64,000 nt of DNA from Branchiostoma floridae (Eukaryota > Chordata > Leptocardii > Amphioxiformes > Branchiostomatidae): the NCBI RefSeq assembly GCF_000003815.2, contig NC_049993.1:20598637-20662636 (forward strand). The letters are read 5' to 3'. Below the pieces are notes generated by a model. It searched no databases and was not told the DNA's origin. It saw only the letters and a program-made list of their open reading frames with translations. The translations under genes were made by a program, and so were the position numbers. This document shows positions 33,100 to 45,600 of this stretch, one piece after another; the stretch's first letter is position 1; each line of letters begins with the position of its first letter.

Positions 33100-33882
33100 C
33101 CTTGATGTTGTGCTCTTGGGAAAGGCATTAACAAGACTCCACTCAGGTGTTTAAAAGTGGGTTCCTGACTTTGGTAGTGGAAGGTAAAGGGTGGTGGAAA
33201 GAGAGGGCTCCACCTTCCAATGAACCGTGCCCTAAACAGAGGGGATAACATCCCACTGCCCCTACGGCATCTAAAAACAGCCGTGAGATTATGACTGTCG
33301 ATATCCTTTGCACTTACCGTTACTCACAGTTTTCAGAGTGGTGCCAAAAGCGGAAGTGCTTTTTTTTCAGGTCTATTTACATAATAACATTGCTTGGATG
33401 TTATGATTTGTGTTTTGTGACAGCAGTGTCTGACTGAAAACGACAACAGTTGGTGTCAATGCAAAAACAGGACATAGGATTTTGTCTGTGCATCACTTGG
33501 AAATGTATTCATAGGTTTAGAAAATATTCAGTCACAACCACAAGTTAAACTTTCTGACTTAAATGTGTTCTTCATGAAGGCAGCGAACTTATTTGTCAAA
33601 ATGTTGACACATGAGAAGACTGTTGCTCATGTGGAAAGTATCTCACTTCATGCTTCTAAGATTTATGATTTGTTACATTTACCCTTGAATAGGTAACATG
33701 TATGCTAGAAACCGCTACAACTGCATAGTTGCCATTTTTGTCAGGCACGTTTTTCCAACCCCAGGAATATGTGATGTATTCATACCTGACATGTCTGACA
33801 TAGACAACATAGAAACAAGGCAACCAGGGGTGGCAGGCTTCACCCCCTTTCCCACACACTTATACTAATACGCTCAGAGACA

Positions 33883-34012
33883 TAATCTCCAAGTAGATCC
33901 ACGGTGGCGTAATATAGTATCAAACCTTCCCGTTTGACTCCCTTTGGCCGGCTACACTCCTTGGCCAGCTTTGATGCTATCTTATGGCACTGTAGGATCT
34001 GCTTGGAGATTA
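33883..34012. mobile_element. MITE family B, copy 3
   Basis: 130 bp, ends TAATCTCCAAGTAGATCC and GGATCTGCTTGGAGATTA, duplication TCAGAGACA / ACAGAGACA (8 of 9). Followed by a CA-rich microsatellite (34013-34190). Confidence 0.88.
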
Positions 34013-34548
34013 ACAGAGACACACATAGACATACAGACATGCACACATACAGATACACACTAACACATACACACACACACATGCACACACACACAATATA
34101 CACACAAAACCACAGACACACACAGACGTACAAAATCACACACACACACACACACACAGACACAGACCCACAGAGAGACAGACAGACAAGCCAAACATAA
34201 GTGATAACACTGTAAGGCTGAAGTAAAACTCCAGTGTCTGAAGGGAAATGTTTTCCCACTGTTTTACAGTTGACCGTTCATGCAAACCGACATTTTTGTT
34301 GTTGTGCCTTGACTTGCCTAGCAAGGCGTGAATAGTCGCTTTTGACGAGCGCTGACCCGATCGTTCCGTCCGTGATTACGACGTTTTCAACTGTCAGTCA
34401 AGCGTTTAACAGGTTGGTTAAGAGTTCTTTTGGCTGCTGCCCAAAAGGTGTAGCTGAGATGGTCCTGTTGTTCTGTCTCTCCCCTGTAGCTGAGATGGTC
34501 CTGTTGTTCTGTCCCTCCCCTGTAACACTAACCATGGGGTAGATCGGT

Positions 34549-35762
34549 GAGGGTCTGCATGCTCTTTTCCGTAAGGCGTAGGCAGGCCTTTTTAATTCCC
34601 GTAATTCGTAGGGTAAGCTATTTTATTTCACGTAATTCGTAGTGAGGATGGAAAATTTACCGTAAAGCGTAGCCAGTGTATTTCACGTAAGGCGTAATCT
34701 AGCCTAAAAATTTCACGTAAAGCGTAATTAAGCCTAAAAATTACCCGTAAATCGTAGCTGGCCTCCCAAATTTCGTAAGTCGAAACGTAGTCTACCAGTA
34801 AATTTAGTCCTTCAAAACACAGGAAATTGCGTTTCAGAGGATCAAGATTTCAAAATTTCGCCGGACCTCACTTGCGACTCCTTTCACCTTCGGCTTCGGT
34901 CATCGACATGGTAAAAATATGGTATATACCCTCGAAAATCTTCTTTTTTTTGCAAATAGAAATGTCATTGAAGTTAGCTTAGTCTGCCAGCAAAATTTGC
35001 CCATCAGAATGCAGGAAATATCATTTTAGAGGGTCAAGATTTCAAAATTTCCATGGTCCTCCTTGTGCCGCCTCGCGCCTTTGGAACTCGAAATTCTGAA
35101 AATATGTTGGGGATGTGTGTCAACCTCAAGTATCTGTTTTGCTAATAGAAATTTGCCCATCAAAATGCAGAAAATATCGTTTTATAGAGGGTCAAGATTT
35201 CAAAATTTAGCCGGATCTCCTTTGCCACTCTATTCACCTTCGGTCATCGACTTCGTAAAAAATATGTATCATGGCTGGGGGATGTGACGTGTCAACCTCA
35301 AACACATTTTTTACTGATAGAAATGTAATTTCACTTAGTTTTCTATAATAGCCAAAAAAACTGGCGTTTCAGGGGGGCAGGATTTCAAAATTTTCCCGGA
35401 CTTTCCTTCGGCGCTCGACGTTGCAAAAATAAGTTGGCTGGCGTCACCCTCATAAGCTTACGCTGAACCCCTGGGACTCTTTAATTAGAAATGCCATTTA
35501 ACTTAGCTTTGTTTGCCAGCGAAAATTTCCCTTCAAAATGCAGGGAATAGTGTTTCAGAGAGTCAAAATTTCAATCTTTCTTGCGGAGCACGACCCCGCC
35601 TCTGTCGAGTGTTGCCAGCCTTCCAGAATTTAGCGTAAACCGTTGTCAGCCTGTCTGAATTTAGCGTAAAACGTTGCCTGCCTTCATGAATTTAACGTAA
35701 AGCGTTGTCGACCGTCCCGAATTTAGCGTAAAGCGTTGTCAGGACCCCCCATGCAGACCCTC
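34549..35762. mobile_element. Family D element, 1.2 kb copy with subterminal repeats
   Basis: Ends GAGGGTCTGCATG and CATGCAGACCCTC, perfect 6-bp duplication ATCGGT. The left 250 bp holds about nine 'cgtaa(a/g)(g/t)cgtag'-type motifs and the right 150 bp four 'ttagcgtaaa' motifs. The centre has repeated 'tttgccagcaaaatttgccc'-like units. No transposase ORF. Confidence 0.9.
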
Positions 35763-36563
35763 ATCGGTGTCGCCTGGAATGTGTGGGTAATGGGGTCTTA
35801 CAAAACGACATGGAGAGTTGTTCTGCTTTTCTTTCGTTCTTGCGAAATGTTCTATTGTTCCATCCTTACTTTCGGAAGTTGGTGTTGCAGGGTTCTTGGC
35901 AGTGCAGTTGAGCATAGAGGGCCCGTACGCTGTGATTCATATCCCCTATGCTGTGATTCGTATCCCCTACACTGTGATTTGGGACCCTCATTTGGGTTTG
36001 GGTATTTCAACCAGGATAGGAGGCTTTTTAGTTGTTTTGTATTAAAGGTGAAAATGTTGGCTTTATTTCATTAAATTAGGCATCAAAATGCAGGAAAAAG
36101 TACTTTTGATGAAATGAATTTATAAGTACAAATGCTCTTCAATGCTCACACCTGCGTTGCTTGCCACGTGGCTTTGCTGCGCTAAGATGCCCCTACACTG
36201 TGAGAAATCCTGGTGAAAACCCTTTGTTGATGACTTTGGGAAAGTTTATTCTTTTCTACATGTTCTTCTTGTCAACCCTCTACATGAAACAAAGAGACTG
36301 TTCTCTTCAGTCTTGTCAAACATCCAAACAAAGAGACCATTCTGTATCCCTCTGCCCTGTGGCTGTGTGTGGATGTCTCACCAATAATGTATATCATCGG
36401 GTAAGAGACACACCTGTAGTCTTTAATTAGGAACAAATAAAGAACAAGACTCAGAGGTGAATACTTAAGAAACTTGTAATCTTTTCAGACAATAAACCCA
36501 AGGCTGGCTATGATGTTATGAAGCACCACTTTAGTCACATTCCAGTCTGCTGACGTTAGTGTG

Positions 36564-36899
36564 CAGCGTGCAAAATACCCACTTGCACATTGCAACCACT
36601 TTTTGCTTGGTGCAACTTACTTCTAAACTCAGGTTGCACAGGGTGCAACTTAGATTTTGAACCTCAGAACTCGATTTTGTTGTCAATTTACTTAAAAAAA
36701 TAAATGGACTGAGGCAGCTCTGTTTCATATCAGCCAAACATGTCTATTATGTATGTATGTACAGTGTATATATTGTACCTTTTTTTTTTAGAAATTAGTG
36801 AACTGTAGGTGGTGCAACTTGAAATTCAGTTGTGCAACCTATTTTTGCCCCAGGTTGCACACATGTGCAACCTGGCTCAGAAAAGTATTTTGTACACTG
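36564..36899. mobile_element. hAT-like element, CAGnGTrCAAAATAC ends
   Basis: Ends CAGCGTGCAAAATAC and GTATTTTGTACACTG are inverted. The core repeats 'ggttgcac' and 'gtgcaac'. No clean duplication. Confidence 0.65.
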
Positions 36900-37518
36900 G
36901 TGTGGTATGAATGTATGCTGTAGCTGTATTCATGTAGCTGTCATGATCTTACTTTTTGCATTTCTTTTAGTTTTAAATTCATGTCGAACCCTTGCCTGAC
37001 GAGGAACAACAGACGATAAAGCAGATAGTGAGTGTGTGTGTGTGAGTTGTACTTTGTGTGCTATGTAGTAGATCTATTGTTGCTCCAAATACTTTTCGTT
37101 TGCTCCAATTGATTTGTAACTCAGAGCTAATGTTGTTGTTGGAATTCGTTGATATTTTTTTCTGCCGTCTTGAAAATGTTCTGCAAATAGAGGTTGGTTG
37201 TGGTTCTTTCAAGTACTGTAGTTATGTATCTAGTAGCCAAATGAAAACATTTTTCTAACGGTCCATTTTTACCAACATGTCATACTTCCTTGTTGTTTAG
37301 GTAGATCATCACTGCTAGGCTTGGCCAGGAAACTGTTTTTTCCAAAGGAAATCCCTTCCAAATTGCCTGCCAGTCGGAGATGACCAGAATATGACAGTAC
37401 CTATCCATGTGTCATGTTTGACCTTGTAGGTTACTCTACGAGATATGAGACAGAAACATCAATGTTTATCAGAACAAAAATATAGATGGCGGTACCTATT
37501 TTATTTCTTGGTCTTGAC

Positions 37519-37717
37519 CAGGGCTGTCCCCAGGACCCATTCCTATGTGCCAGGAGGGGAAATCACTTGTTGGGACGGAAAAACATTTTACCCTATCCAT
37601 CCTCAAAATCTGAACTTCATGATCAATTTTCAGAAGTTTGAAATGACACGTTTAACAAGGAAAAAACAAGGTCACAATGGGTGGAACAGAAAAAATTTAA
37701 AGCTGGAGACAGTCTTG
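37519..37717. mobile_element. hAT-like family F, copy 1
   Basis: Ends CAGGGCTGTCCCCAGG and GGAGACAGTCTTG; flanks GTCTTGAC / GTCTTGGC (7 of 8). Relatives at 43256-43473 and, inverted, 50053-50231. Confidence 0.75.
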
Positions 37718-38657
37718 GTCTTGGCATTAAAGTAAAGATATACCTCTAATGTTAGAAGATCATGTTAACAGAGTCTGAGTGGAAATTCTGTCGTGCACTC
37801 AGTTTCAGGGAATGAAAATACAAAATGTAGTGAGATCATCTGATGCTTGTTTTTCTCCCAGCTCTCTGTTTTCATCCGAATCTCTTGCTCAATCTTTACT
37901 CTAAACTGTCCGAGAAACAATTTAAAATGAACAAGTGTTGTCTCCTGACCTGTGATATCCCCCATACCTGTGGTTATGAGAACCTGAGAATGAGATAATC
38001 AAAGTGTTATGGCGCCACCCCAGGGGGTGATGGTGTAAACGAGATTCTGTAGCAGGTGGATGATATTAACATACTGATGGAACACCAAAATGCAGCTCCT
38101 CCAATTTTAGCATATAGAGAGCTGATTTCTCCCTGGTCATTTCGAGAAGGGTGGTTGGTATGTAATTGTATTTATAGAGTTCAGGGTATGGGGGAAACTT
38201 CTTTGCCATGTTCATATTTCTGAGGATTGCTTGTAGCAAAAATGACGCTCTTTTCAATTATGAGGGCACTGAACAGTTGACCAAGGTTTGACTGCAACAC
38301 TTTCCAGTAGGGTGAAGTTAAGGTGATGAATCACAGGAGGGATCCGTTCTCCGAATAAGGTAAAAACCACTGTCAAGAGATGGAAAAAAAATGAAAATGG
38401 AGATATGATTTTGGGGCCTGTTTTGTGTGTGTGCATATGTATATGCATATCCGGCACAATATCTTAAAAACACCTGAGTGGTTTGCAATGTAATTTGGTA
38501 TGTGTGTTGCAGACCTGAAGATCAATGTTGATTTTGGGCCTCCTGTAGGTGGAATCTGGTACTGCAGCAAAAGTCCCATTTTCTGTATGTTTAGACTTAC
38601 TTTGGTCTTGTTGCTGGAGTTGTGTGTGCACATTATGGCTGTACAGTACTAGTGGTA
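37718..38657. other. Intergenic, no gene seen
   Basis: AT-rich DNA with several short ORFs on the minus strand that carry no recognisable domain. Confidence 0.6.
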
Positions 38658-38830
38658 TAATCTCCAGGCAGATTTACCAGTGGCATCACATAGTATCAAA
38701 CCTGGTCAAGGACTAGTCGGCCAAAGGGAGTCATCAGCCTCCCGTATCCAAACACACTCCTAGGCCAGCTTCACTCCTCTGGCAGCTTTTGATACTAGCT
38801 TATGCTACCGTAGGATCTGCTTGGAGATTA
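38658..38830. mobile_element. MITE family B, copy 4
   Basis: 173 bp, ends TAATCTCCAGGCAGATTT and GGATCTGCTTGGAGATTA. The flanking duplication is not clean. Confidence 0.82.
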
Positions 38831-39289
38831 TTACCAGTGGTGAAATTACACAATTTTCCACATTAAACCCCCGGCCTGGGAGAGTCCACAGGGGGCCTGG
38901 GGTCGCCATGGTTACTAAATACTAGAAAGGTTGAAATCAGCAGGATGATTATAGCACAGCTGCCTGTAGGTTAGAGAACCTGGGCTGGTTGTGGCAGACT
39001 GCCAGATCTGTCCATGTTTGTTAGTTGTTATTGGGTGGGAGGACTACTCTCTCATCCCAGCCAGGGGCTGATTTGAGAGGGGCTTACAATATTTGGTGCC
39101 ACTATTCTATACGAGGGACGGCCGTAACCTTGATACTCATTTTCACCTGAGTGAAGTGAGGAAAGTCGTGTTAAGTGCCAGAGTTTGACACTGGGAAGGC
39201 TGGTTTTGATCTGTCAGTAGGGTTTTACCATGTAGGCCTCAGATTTGGGTTGTGCACGAGTGCAGTATTGTTTTTGGCTTTTCTGTTTG

Positions 39290-39362
39290 CGTGTATGTGA
39301 GTGTTTGTCTGTGTGTGTGTGAGTGTGTCTCTGTGTGTATGTTTGTGTGTGTGTGTGTGTGT
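39290..39362. repeat. (GT)n-rich microsatellite
   Basis: Simple repeat upstream of receptor exon 1; Val/Cys-rich ORFs over it are artefacts. Confidence 0.9.
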
Positions 39363-39560
39363 CCTTTTGTATATACGTTCATGCGTGCGTGTCAGGGCTC
39401 ACTACATGACCTGGCCTATGCTCCCAGTATGGAAATTTGCCAGTAAGATGGACAAACATTTCCACTATTCATTTGAAAGAACATATTTCTTGCATCCTAT
39501 CTCGAGTTCAGCATACTGTTAATGTTTGCCACCTCACTGAAACTGTCACTCTTGTTGCAG

Positions 39561-39684
39561 ACTGCACTTCCATGTGAACTTGTCGGAGGTCGTCCCGTAA
39601 CCATGGAAATGCCCTGGCTGCCGGCGAAGCTGCTCCTGTCGACGCTCGTTCTGCTGCTGATGGGGCTCAGCCTCGGCAACGAGA
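39561..39684 (+). CDS. adgrl: ADGRL exon 1 (coding from 39603), signal peptide
   Basis: Acceptor CTTGTTGCAG at 39560 shows an upstream non-coding exon exists. ATG at 39603 (CCATGG) begins [20 protein letters not shown], a clear signal peptide with hydrophobic core, then GLSLGNE. Donor GAGA/GTAAGG, phase 1. The frame is open to the acceptor but no earlier in-exon ATG exists, so this start is chosen. Confidence 0.88.
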
Positions 39685-42600
39685 GTAAGGCATCGTTTGT
39701 TTGTTTGTTTGTTTGTTTGTTTATTCATACAGTTTTCATGGTATTTCCTTTTTGACTTACTTTTCGGTATAAATTTATTCCTATTAATGTTATATTTTTG
39801 TGTTGTTCTTATTCATCTTCATGTTGTTATTCTATTATTTGTTTTGTCAGTGGTTGAAGTCTTCCATTGTTTTATTTCTTTCAAAAACACCAGAGATGAT
39901 TGATAGTGTGTTGGTTGTTGCCTTTTTTCATTAATCTTGGCAGAGACTTTTTTGGTTATGTAAATATCAGTCATAGTCCAGGTTTCCTGTGTTTCAATAT
40001 GGCTCCTGAGGATCAAGTAACGCGATGTTCTGTTGTTATGGCAACCACAGCAGCGGTGCATCCGATTGGCTTCCCGACGGCGACGAATCGCGAGATCGCC
40101 TGCGAGGGTCTCGTCATCAACCTGCGCTGTCCGAGCCACCGCGTCATCTTCATCGAGGGCGCGAACTACGGGCGAACCGACAACCTGACGTGCGCCCGGA
40201 ACCCCCGCCGCATGCGCAACACCAACTGTCGCCATCCCGACTCGCTCAAGATCATGTCAGACAGGTCAGCGGATGTACATGTAACCTGATACACCTGTAA
40301 CCTGATATCCTGATACACACATAACCCTATATATATATTTTTAATCTGATATAAATGGTCTTATTGTATACAATGGTAATGGTAGCTGATAGATCTATGT
40401 ATCTAGTATTTTTTTCGCCACAAAGTTACCAATTTTTCATAAATTACTCTTAGTTTTCCTGGATTGCTTCTTTTGTCTTCATCTGTGGTACATTGTGCGT
40501 ATGTAGAGCTGCTAGAATCAGATATTTTTCTTAACAAACTTGTGCCAGTTAGTATGTTGGACCATGTGAATAGATGACAGTGCCATGCATGTATTTGAGC
40601 TAACTCTATATTTTATGTTCTCAGTGGCAGGCATGTGTGTGGTGTGGCACCGTTGCATGTGATAAGACACATGTATGTATCAGGGGAGGGATTGTGGTCT
40701 GGCAAATTCACAAATTCCTCCACTAGAGATCAGATCTGAGTCTCTGCCAACAGACACCAGGATAGCCTGATTAAATCTCACTTATAGCAGCCCGCCCAAC
40801 ATCCGCCGCAGGGAGGGGCCAGTTACAGCCATGGACAGTGGAGTTTGTGTTACACAGACTCACACCAGGAATGTGTTAGGGTGGTCTCCCATTTACAAAT
40901 CTGAATTTTTGATCTATGTATTATAAATGGGAGAGACTTCATTGGAGATATAATTCTTATTACACAACCAGTAGGTACTTACATTGCTAAAGTTTCGACC
41001 TTAGAAGCTCTGACGAAGGTGTCTGAGAGACATCGAAACGTAAGCAATGTAAGTACCCACTGGTTGTGTAATAAGAATTCTCCTTCATCCTATGTTGCCT
41101 TTCTAGTTTAGAAATTCATTTATTGGTTTCTCTGGAGCATATACATGAGCTGCTAAGCTTAGTGGTTAGCCTTATCTGCAACTCTATAAGTGAGACGACT
41201 CTTAAAAAGTTGGAAAGTGCTCAGTGCCTTTTCAGCATAAATCCATCCACATACACAGAAAAATCTATGGATTCCGATCGGATCTCTGCTGGTAGGATCA
41301 ATGATTCTGCCATGTTGGAACCTCTAACCTGACATATACATGTGTCTGGCTAGTATATACTGTATACGCTATCTTAGTATACATGTGTCTGCCTAGCATA
41401 TACGCTACATTAGTATACATGTGTTTTTATACTAGTTCATTAATCTTGTTGCGTTGCATTCGTCAGTTGCTTTCCTTTTTTCAGAATCAGAACAGCATTT
41501 GGAGCATGACAGTTTTGCGTACATTGTTAAACGCTGACCCATTTCTTTACTAGGTTCTGTGGCATGTTTTTCAGTCATTTCAGCGAAGGGAGAGAATTTT
41601 TCTGCTCGGCTCTCAATTAGCATTATTTATGTCTTGATGTACTAAACGATGAGTTCAGCTTAGGGCTGTGTACCTAAAGAAATTTTAGTTACAGGTACAG
41701 GTACACAGGTTTAGGTACAGGTCCGGACCTTTACCTGTACCTAAACAAGTTTGATCAATTATCTGTAAGTTATAAATGTAGTCAACTGGCTTTTTTAGTG
41801 ATGAATTGTCATCTTTGTATGATAATTTTGATATTTGAACCTGAAAAACAAAGTTTTCTTAATTTTGAACTGCACTATTATCANNNNNNNNNNNNNNNNN
41901 NNNNNNNNNNNNNNNNNNNNNNNNNNNNNNNNNNNNNNNNNNNNNNNNNNNNNNNNNNNNNNNNNNNNNNNNNNNNNNNNNNNTACTTATGTTCAGTCTC
42001 AAAAAGTGGTGTTCAGAAGTGATTTAGTTTGTTTAGGTACAGGCACAGGTACACAGATGTTTAGGTCCGGACCTGTACCTAAACATTTTTTAGGTACGGT
42101 ACAGGTACGGGTATTTAAGTACACAGCCCTAGTTCAGCTGATTGTTCCGTTTGCTAACCCTCTGGAACTAACATAATGTATAAGGATATGATTTGGCTAC
42201 ATTCGTAATGCTGAAGTTCAAAGAAAAGCCACAACTTAAACTACTGTAAATGCAGAAATGTTCGCGGTGGATTAGTGTTCGCGGTTTTCGCGGCGGCCGT
42301 TTCACCGCGAATTTAAAAGCTCCGCAAACATTTTTCCATAACAGTAAGGGACTACAGTGCATTGTGCTACCGCGAAATTAAAACCACCGCCAAAAGTCCA
42401 TTTTCCCGCTACCGCGAAATTAAATCCCCGCGAACTTAAATGCATTTACAGTATACAGTCGGAAGGCTCTAAGGATGGATGGCATTGTAACTCTAAGATC
42501 AGTTTCTGCATTGGTTCCTAGAGAACTATTTGGGCAAATCTTGGTAATTGTTAAACACTGACCCATATACAATGCTACGTTCTGTTAGTACATAAGTGCC

Positions 42601-45600
42601 ACATTCGTAATGCAGAAGTGACAAGAGAAGAAAAGCCAAAACTTATACCAGATACAGCTAGTAGGTACCGAAGACAGATAGCGTAGTAACTTTAGTTTCT
42701 ACACATTCCTAGTGAATTATTTTCGCGAGTCTTGTAGCTAAGATTATGTGTTATTTTGAGAATGAATGCAGCACCTAAGGAATGCGTGTTTGCTGCATGT
42801 TTATGTATGTAAGAAGGCATGACTCAGGTTTATCTTACCTACAGAGCTGCAAGCTGAACAAGTATTTACCAACTCTGATGTAGACATAGGATAAACATGT
42901 CCTTGTGAACAGGAAGTGAGTAAGGACCCAGTCTCATTCGTGGTGTGACAGGTTTTCCACAGCAAATCTGGGACATTCTGGGAACATTCACAGAAATTTG
43001 GTTGTCTAATGATGAAAAAGCTGGAAACATTTTTGCCATTTTCGATCTCTTAACACCAAGAATACGTATCCGCTGTATGACTACTGTACCATGGCATTGT
43101 TTCAGACATAAAGTCAAAACATTATGAAATCCTCCTTTGCCATCCGTCCAAAAAAATAAATCAACAATTGTTTCTTTGGAATCATTATCCCATATATACT
43201 TTTACTATCAAAATAAAACAGTGCAGTTGCAGTATAGCAAAAAGCCTGTACATTGCAGGGCTGTCTTCTTCAACCAGGGACGGAAATGTACATATTAAGA
43301 CAAACAAAAATGTCAACTAGTCTGTCCCAAAAATCTGAATTTGATGATGTGCAATCGATGAAAAATTTACTTTTGTAAACTTAAAATCACAGATTTGACA
43401 ACAGAAAATTTAACAGCATGGGCTCCCAGACAATGAGTAGGATGGAAAAGATCTAAAGCTGGAGGCAGTCCTGGTACTCTAGAAAAGAACAGCAAAAGGA
43501 TACTTTAAACATTTTGAATCAGAACTGATGTTTTTGCCTAATCTCCAAGCAGATCCACGGTGGCGTAATATAGTATCAAACCCACCCTCCGGTGCCCGTT
43601 TCACTCCCGTTTGGCCGGCCGTATTCCTTGGCCAGCTTTGATACTATCTTAGGGCACCGTAGGATCTGCTTGGAGATAAGTTTTTCCTGTTGTGTACTCA
43701 CCTCTGTTCTCTCTGCCTCTAGATGCAACAGCCACTCCAGCTGTAAGGTCGGCGCGCTCGACGCGACCTTCGGCGGCGACCCCTGCCCCAAAACCTACAA
43801 ATTCCTGGAGGTCCATTTTAAATGTCTCACCCACAGTGAGTAGTTGTCATACCTCCGGTTCCTGCTGTCGTTCGTGTCCCGCCTGCCCGCACGCGCATGC
43901 ACACACGTACATACATGCACGCCCCCTACAGGCTCAGCCCTGTACTCCACCCTGATCAGTCATGTTGCCATTTTTCGATTTTCGATCCTGTCTGTATGTA
44001 GATGTAACAACCGCACTCAGTGTGTCGTGCCCGCCCTCGACGGGGTGTTCGGCGAGGACCCCTGCCCGGACACCTACAAGTACCTCGAGGTGTTCTTTCG
44101 TTGTGTGTCCAGCTGTGAGTACCCTTCCCATCATGCCTCTGGGTACCCATCATGCCTTGGGTGCCCGCCTCTTTCCTCTCCGCATGCACACTCACTCCAT
44201 TCCTGACATCTCCATTGTCGCATGGGGCCACCAAGTCTAACCAGAAACCAGCTCCGACACCATGTAGAGTAGGCAGAGAGGCTCTCCGCAGCTTGTGGTT
44301 GAAGTTTGAACTAATCACAGAGTCTGAACAATAACTCACCGTTAAAGTAAACAAAACATGCAGTAATGCTTGGATCCATTGGAAGAAAAAACTTTGTAAT
44401 ATTGCATAACAGCTAGTTTCTAAAAACTTTGTTAATTTGACAATTGAGTAAAGTGCAAAGATACCACATGTAATTCAACCTTGCAAAGTAATTGGCAGTT
44501 GAAGCTAGTATGACCAAACATTGTTATGGACATGTCTCTTACCAGTTGTTTTTTCCAAGGCATCCAACCATGCTGCAAAAAAAAGTGACTTTAATATATA
44601 AGGATTTGTGTGTTTGACTAACTTCTTACTAAGTTAATCTACAAATAACTTTTGCAAACTGCAAGAAGCAGAAGGAAGACATGATGTAACTTGGTGGGCT
44701 AGCAGGTGGCTTCTGGGAAGGTTTGCGGATGTCTTAGACACACTTAGGGTTCCAAGGATGTGTTTTAAGATGTGACAGCAGGTAGCAAACGTCTTCAGTG
44801 TTGAAGAGAAGGAGGGGGGTTAGAAGTAGACCCAGTATGCAGGGTTGGACAGGTTTTCTAAAATTTACTTGTCCTATCGGGCATGTACGTGAAAAATTTA
44901 CTTGGCCGAACCATCTTTTCACTTGCCCAAAATTCAAATAACATTTCTCCGTGTATTTTCACTTCCATGTAGTGGCATTCTATTGGCTGTATTTTTCTCT
45001 GTTGACTATAGCTTGATGCCACGACTGTGAAAAGTAACAAGTACATGTTTATCAAAATCTCACTCGTGGAAAAATCTTACTTGCCTGATCGGGCAAGTGG
45101 CAGAGGAAAAGTGCTTGCCTGATCAGCTCTTTCAGTTGCCCAGGACAATCGGGCTAGTGGACTTGTCCAACCCTGGTACGTCTTGATGTGTTGATGTGTA
45201 ATTTACCCACGTTAGTTTTTGAGTGCCCGGGCACGCTGGAGTCCGTGGGCAGGCCGGAAACCCTCACACAGATGGGAACGAAGATCGGCAGCTGGTACAG
45301 AGATCCGGTACCCGGAGTCGACAAGGGCAAGATCTACGTCATGCCATGGCGACCGTTTAACACGATCAGCGTCGACGAATACGCTGACATCGACGACCTG
45401 AAAGACTTGAAGCCGTCGCGTACGATCCCGTTGCCGGATAAAGTCGATGGGACGGGGTTTGTGGTTTACGACGGCGCCGCGTATTACAACAAGGAGAGAT
45501 CACCCAGCATCATCAAGTTCAACCTCTCAACCCTGAATAGGGACTTACAGAAGGAGCTTCCGGGAGCAAGGTACCACAACGAAGCGCCGTATCGTTTTGG

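Noticed and set aside
33840-34259. 139-codon Val/Cys-rich minus ORF
   Set aside because: Reads through a CA/GT microsatellite and a MITE.
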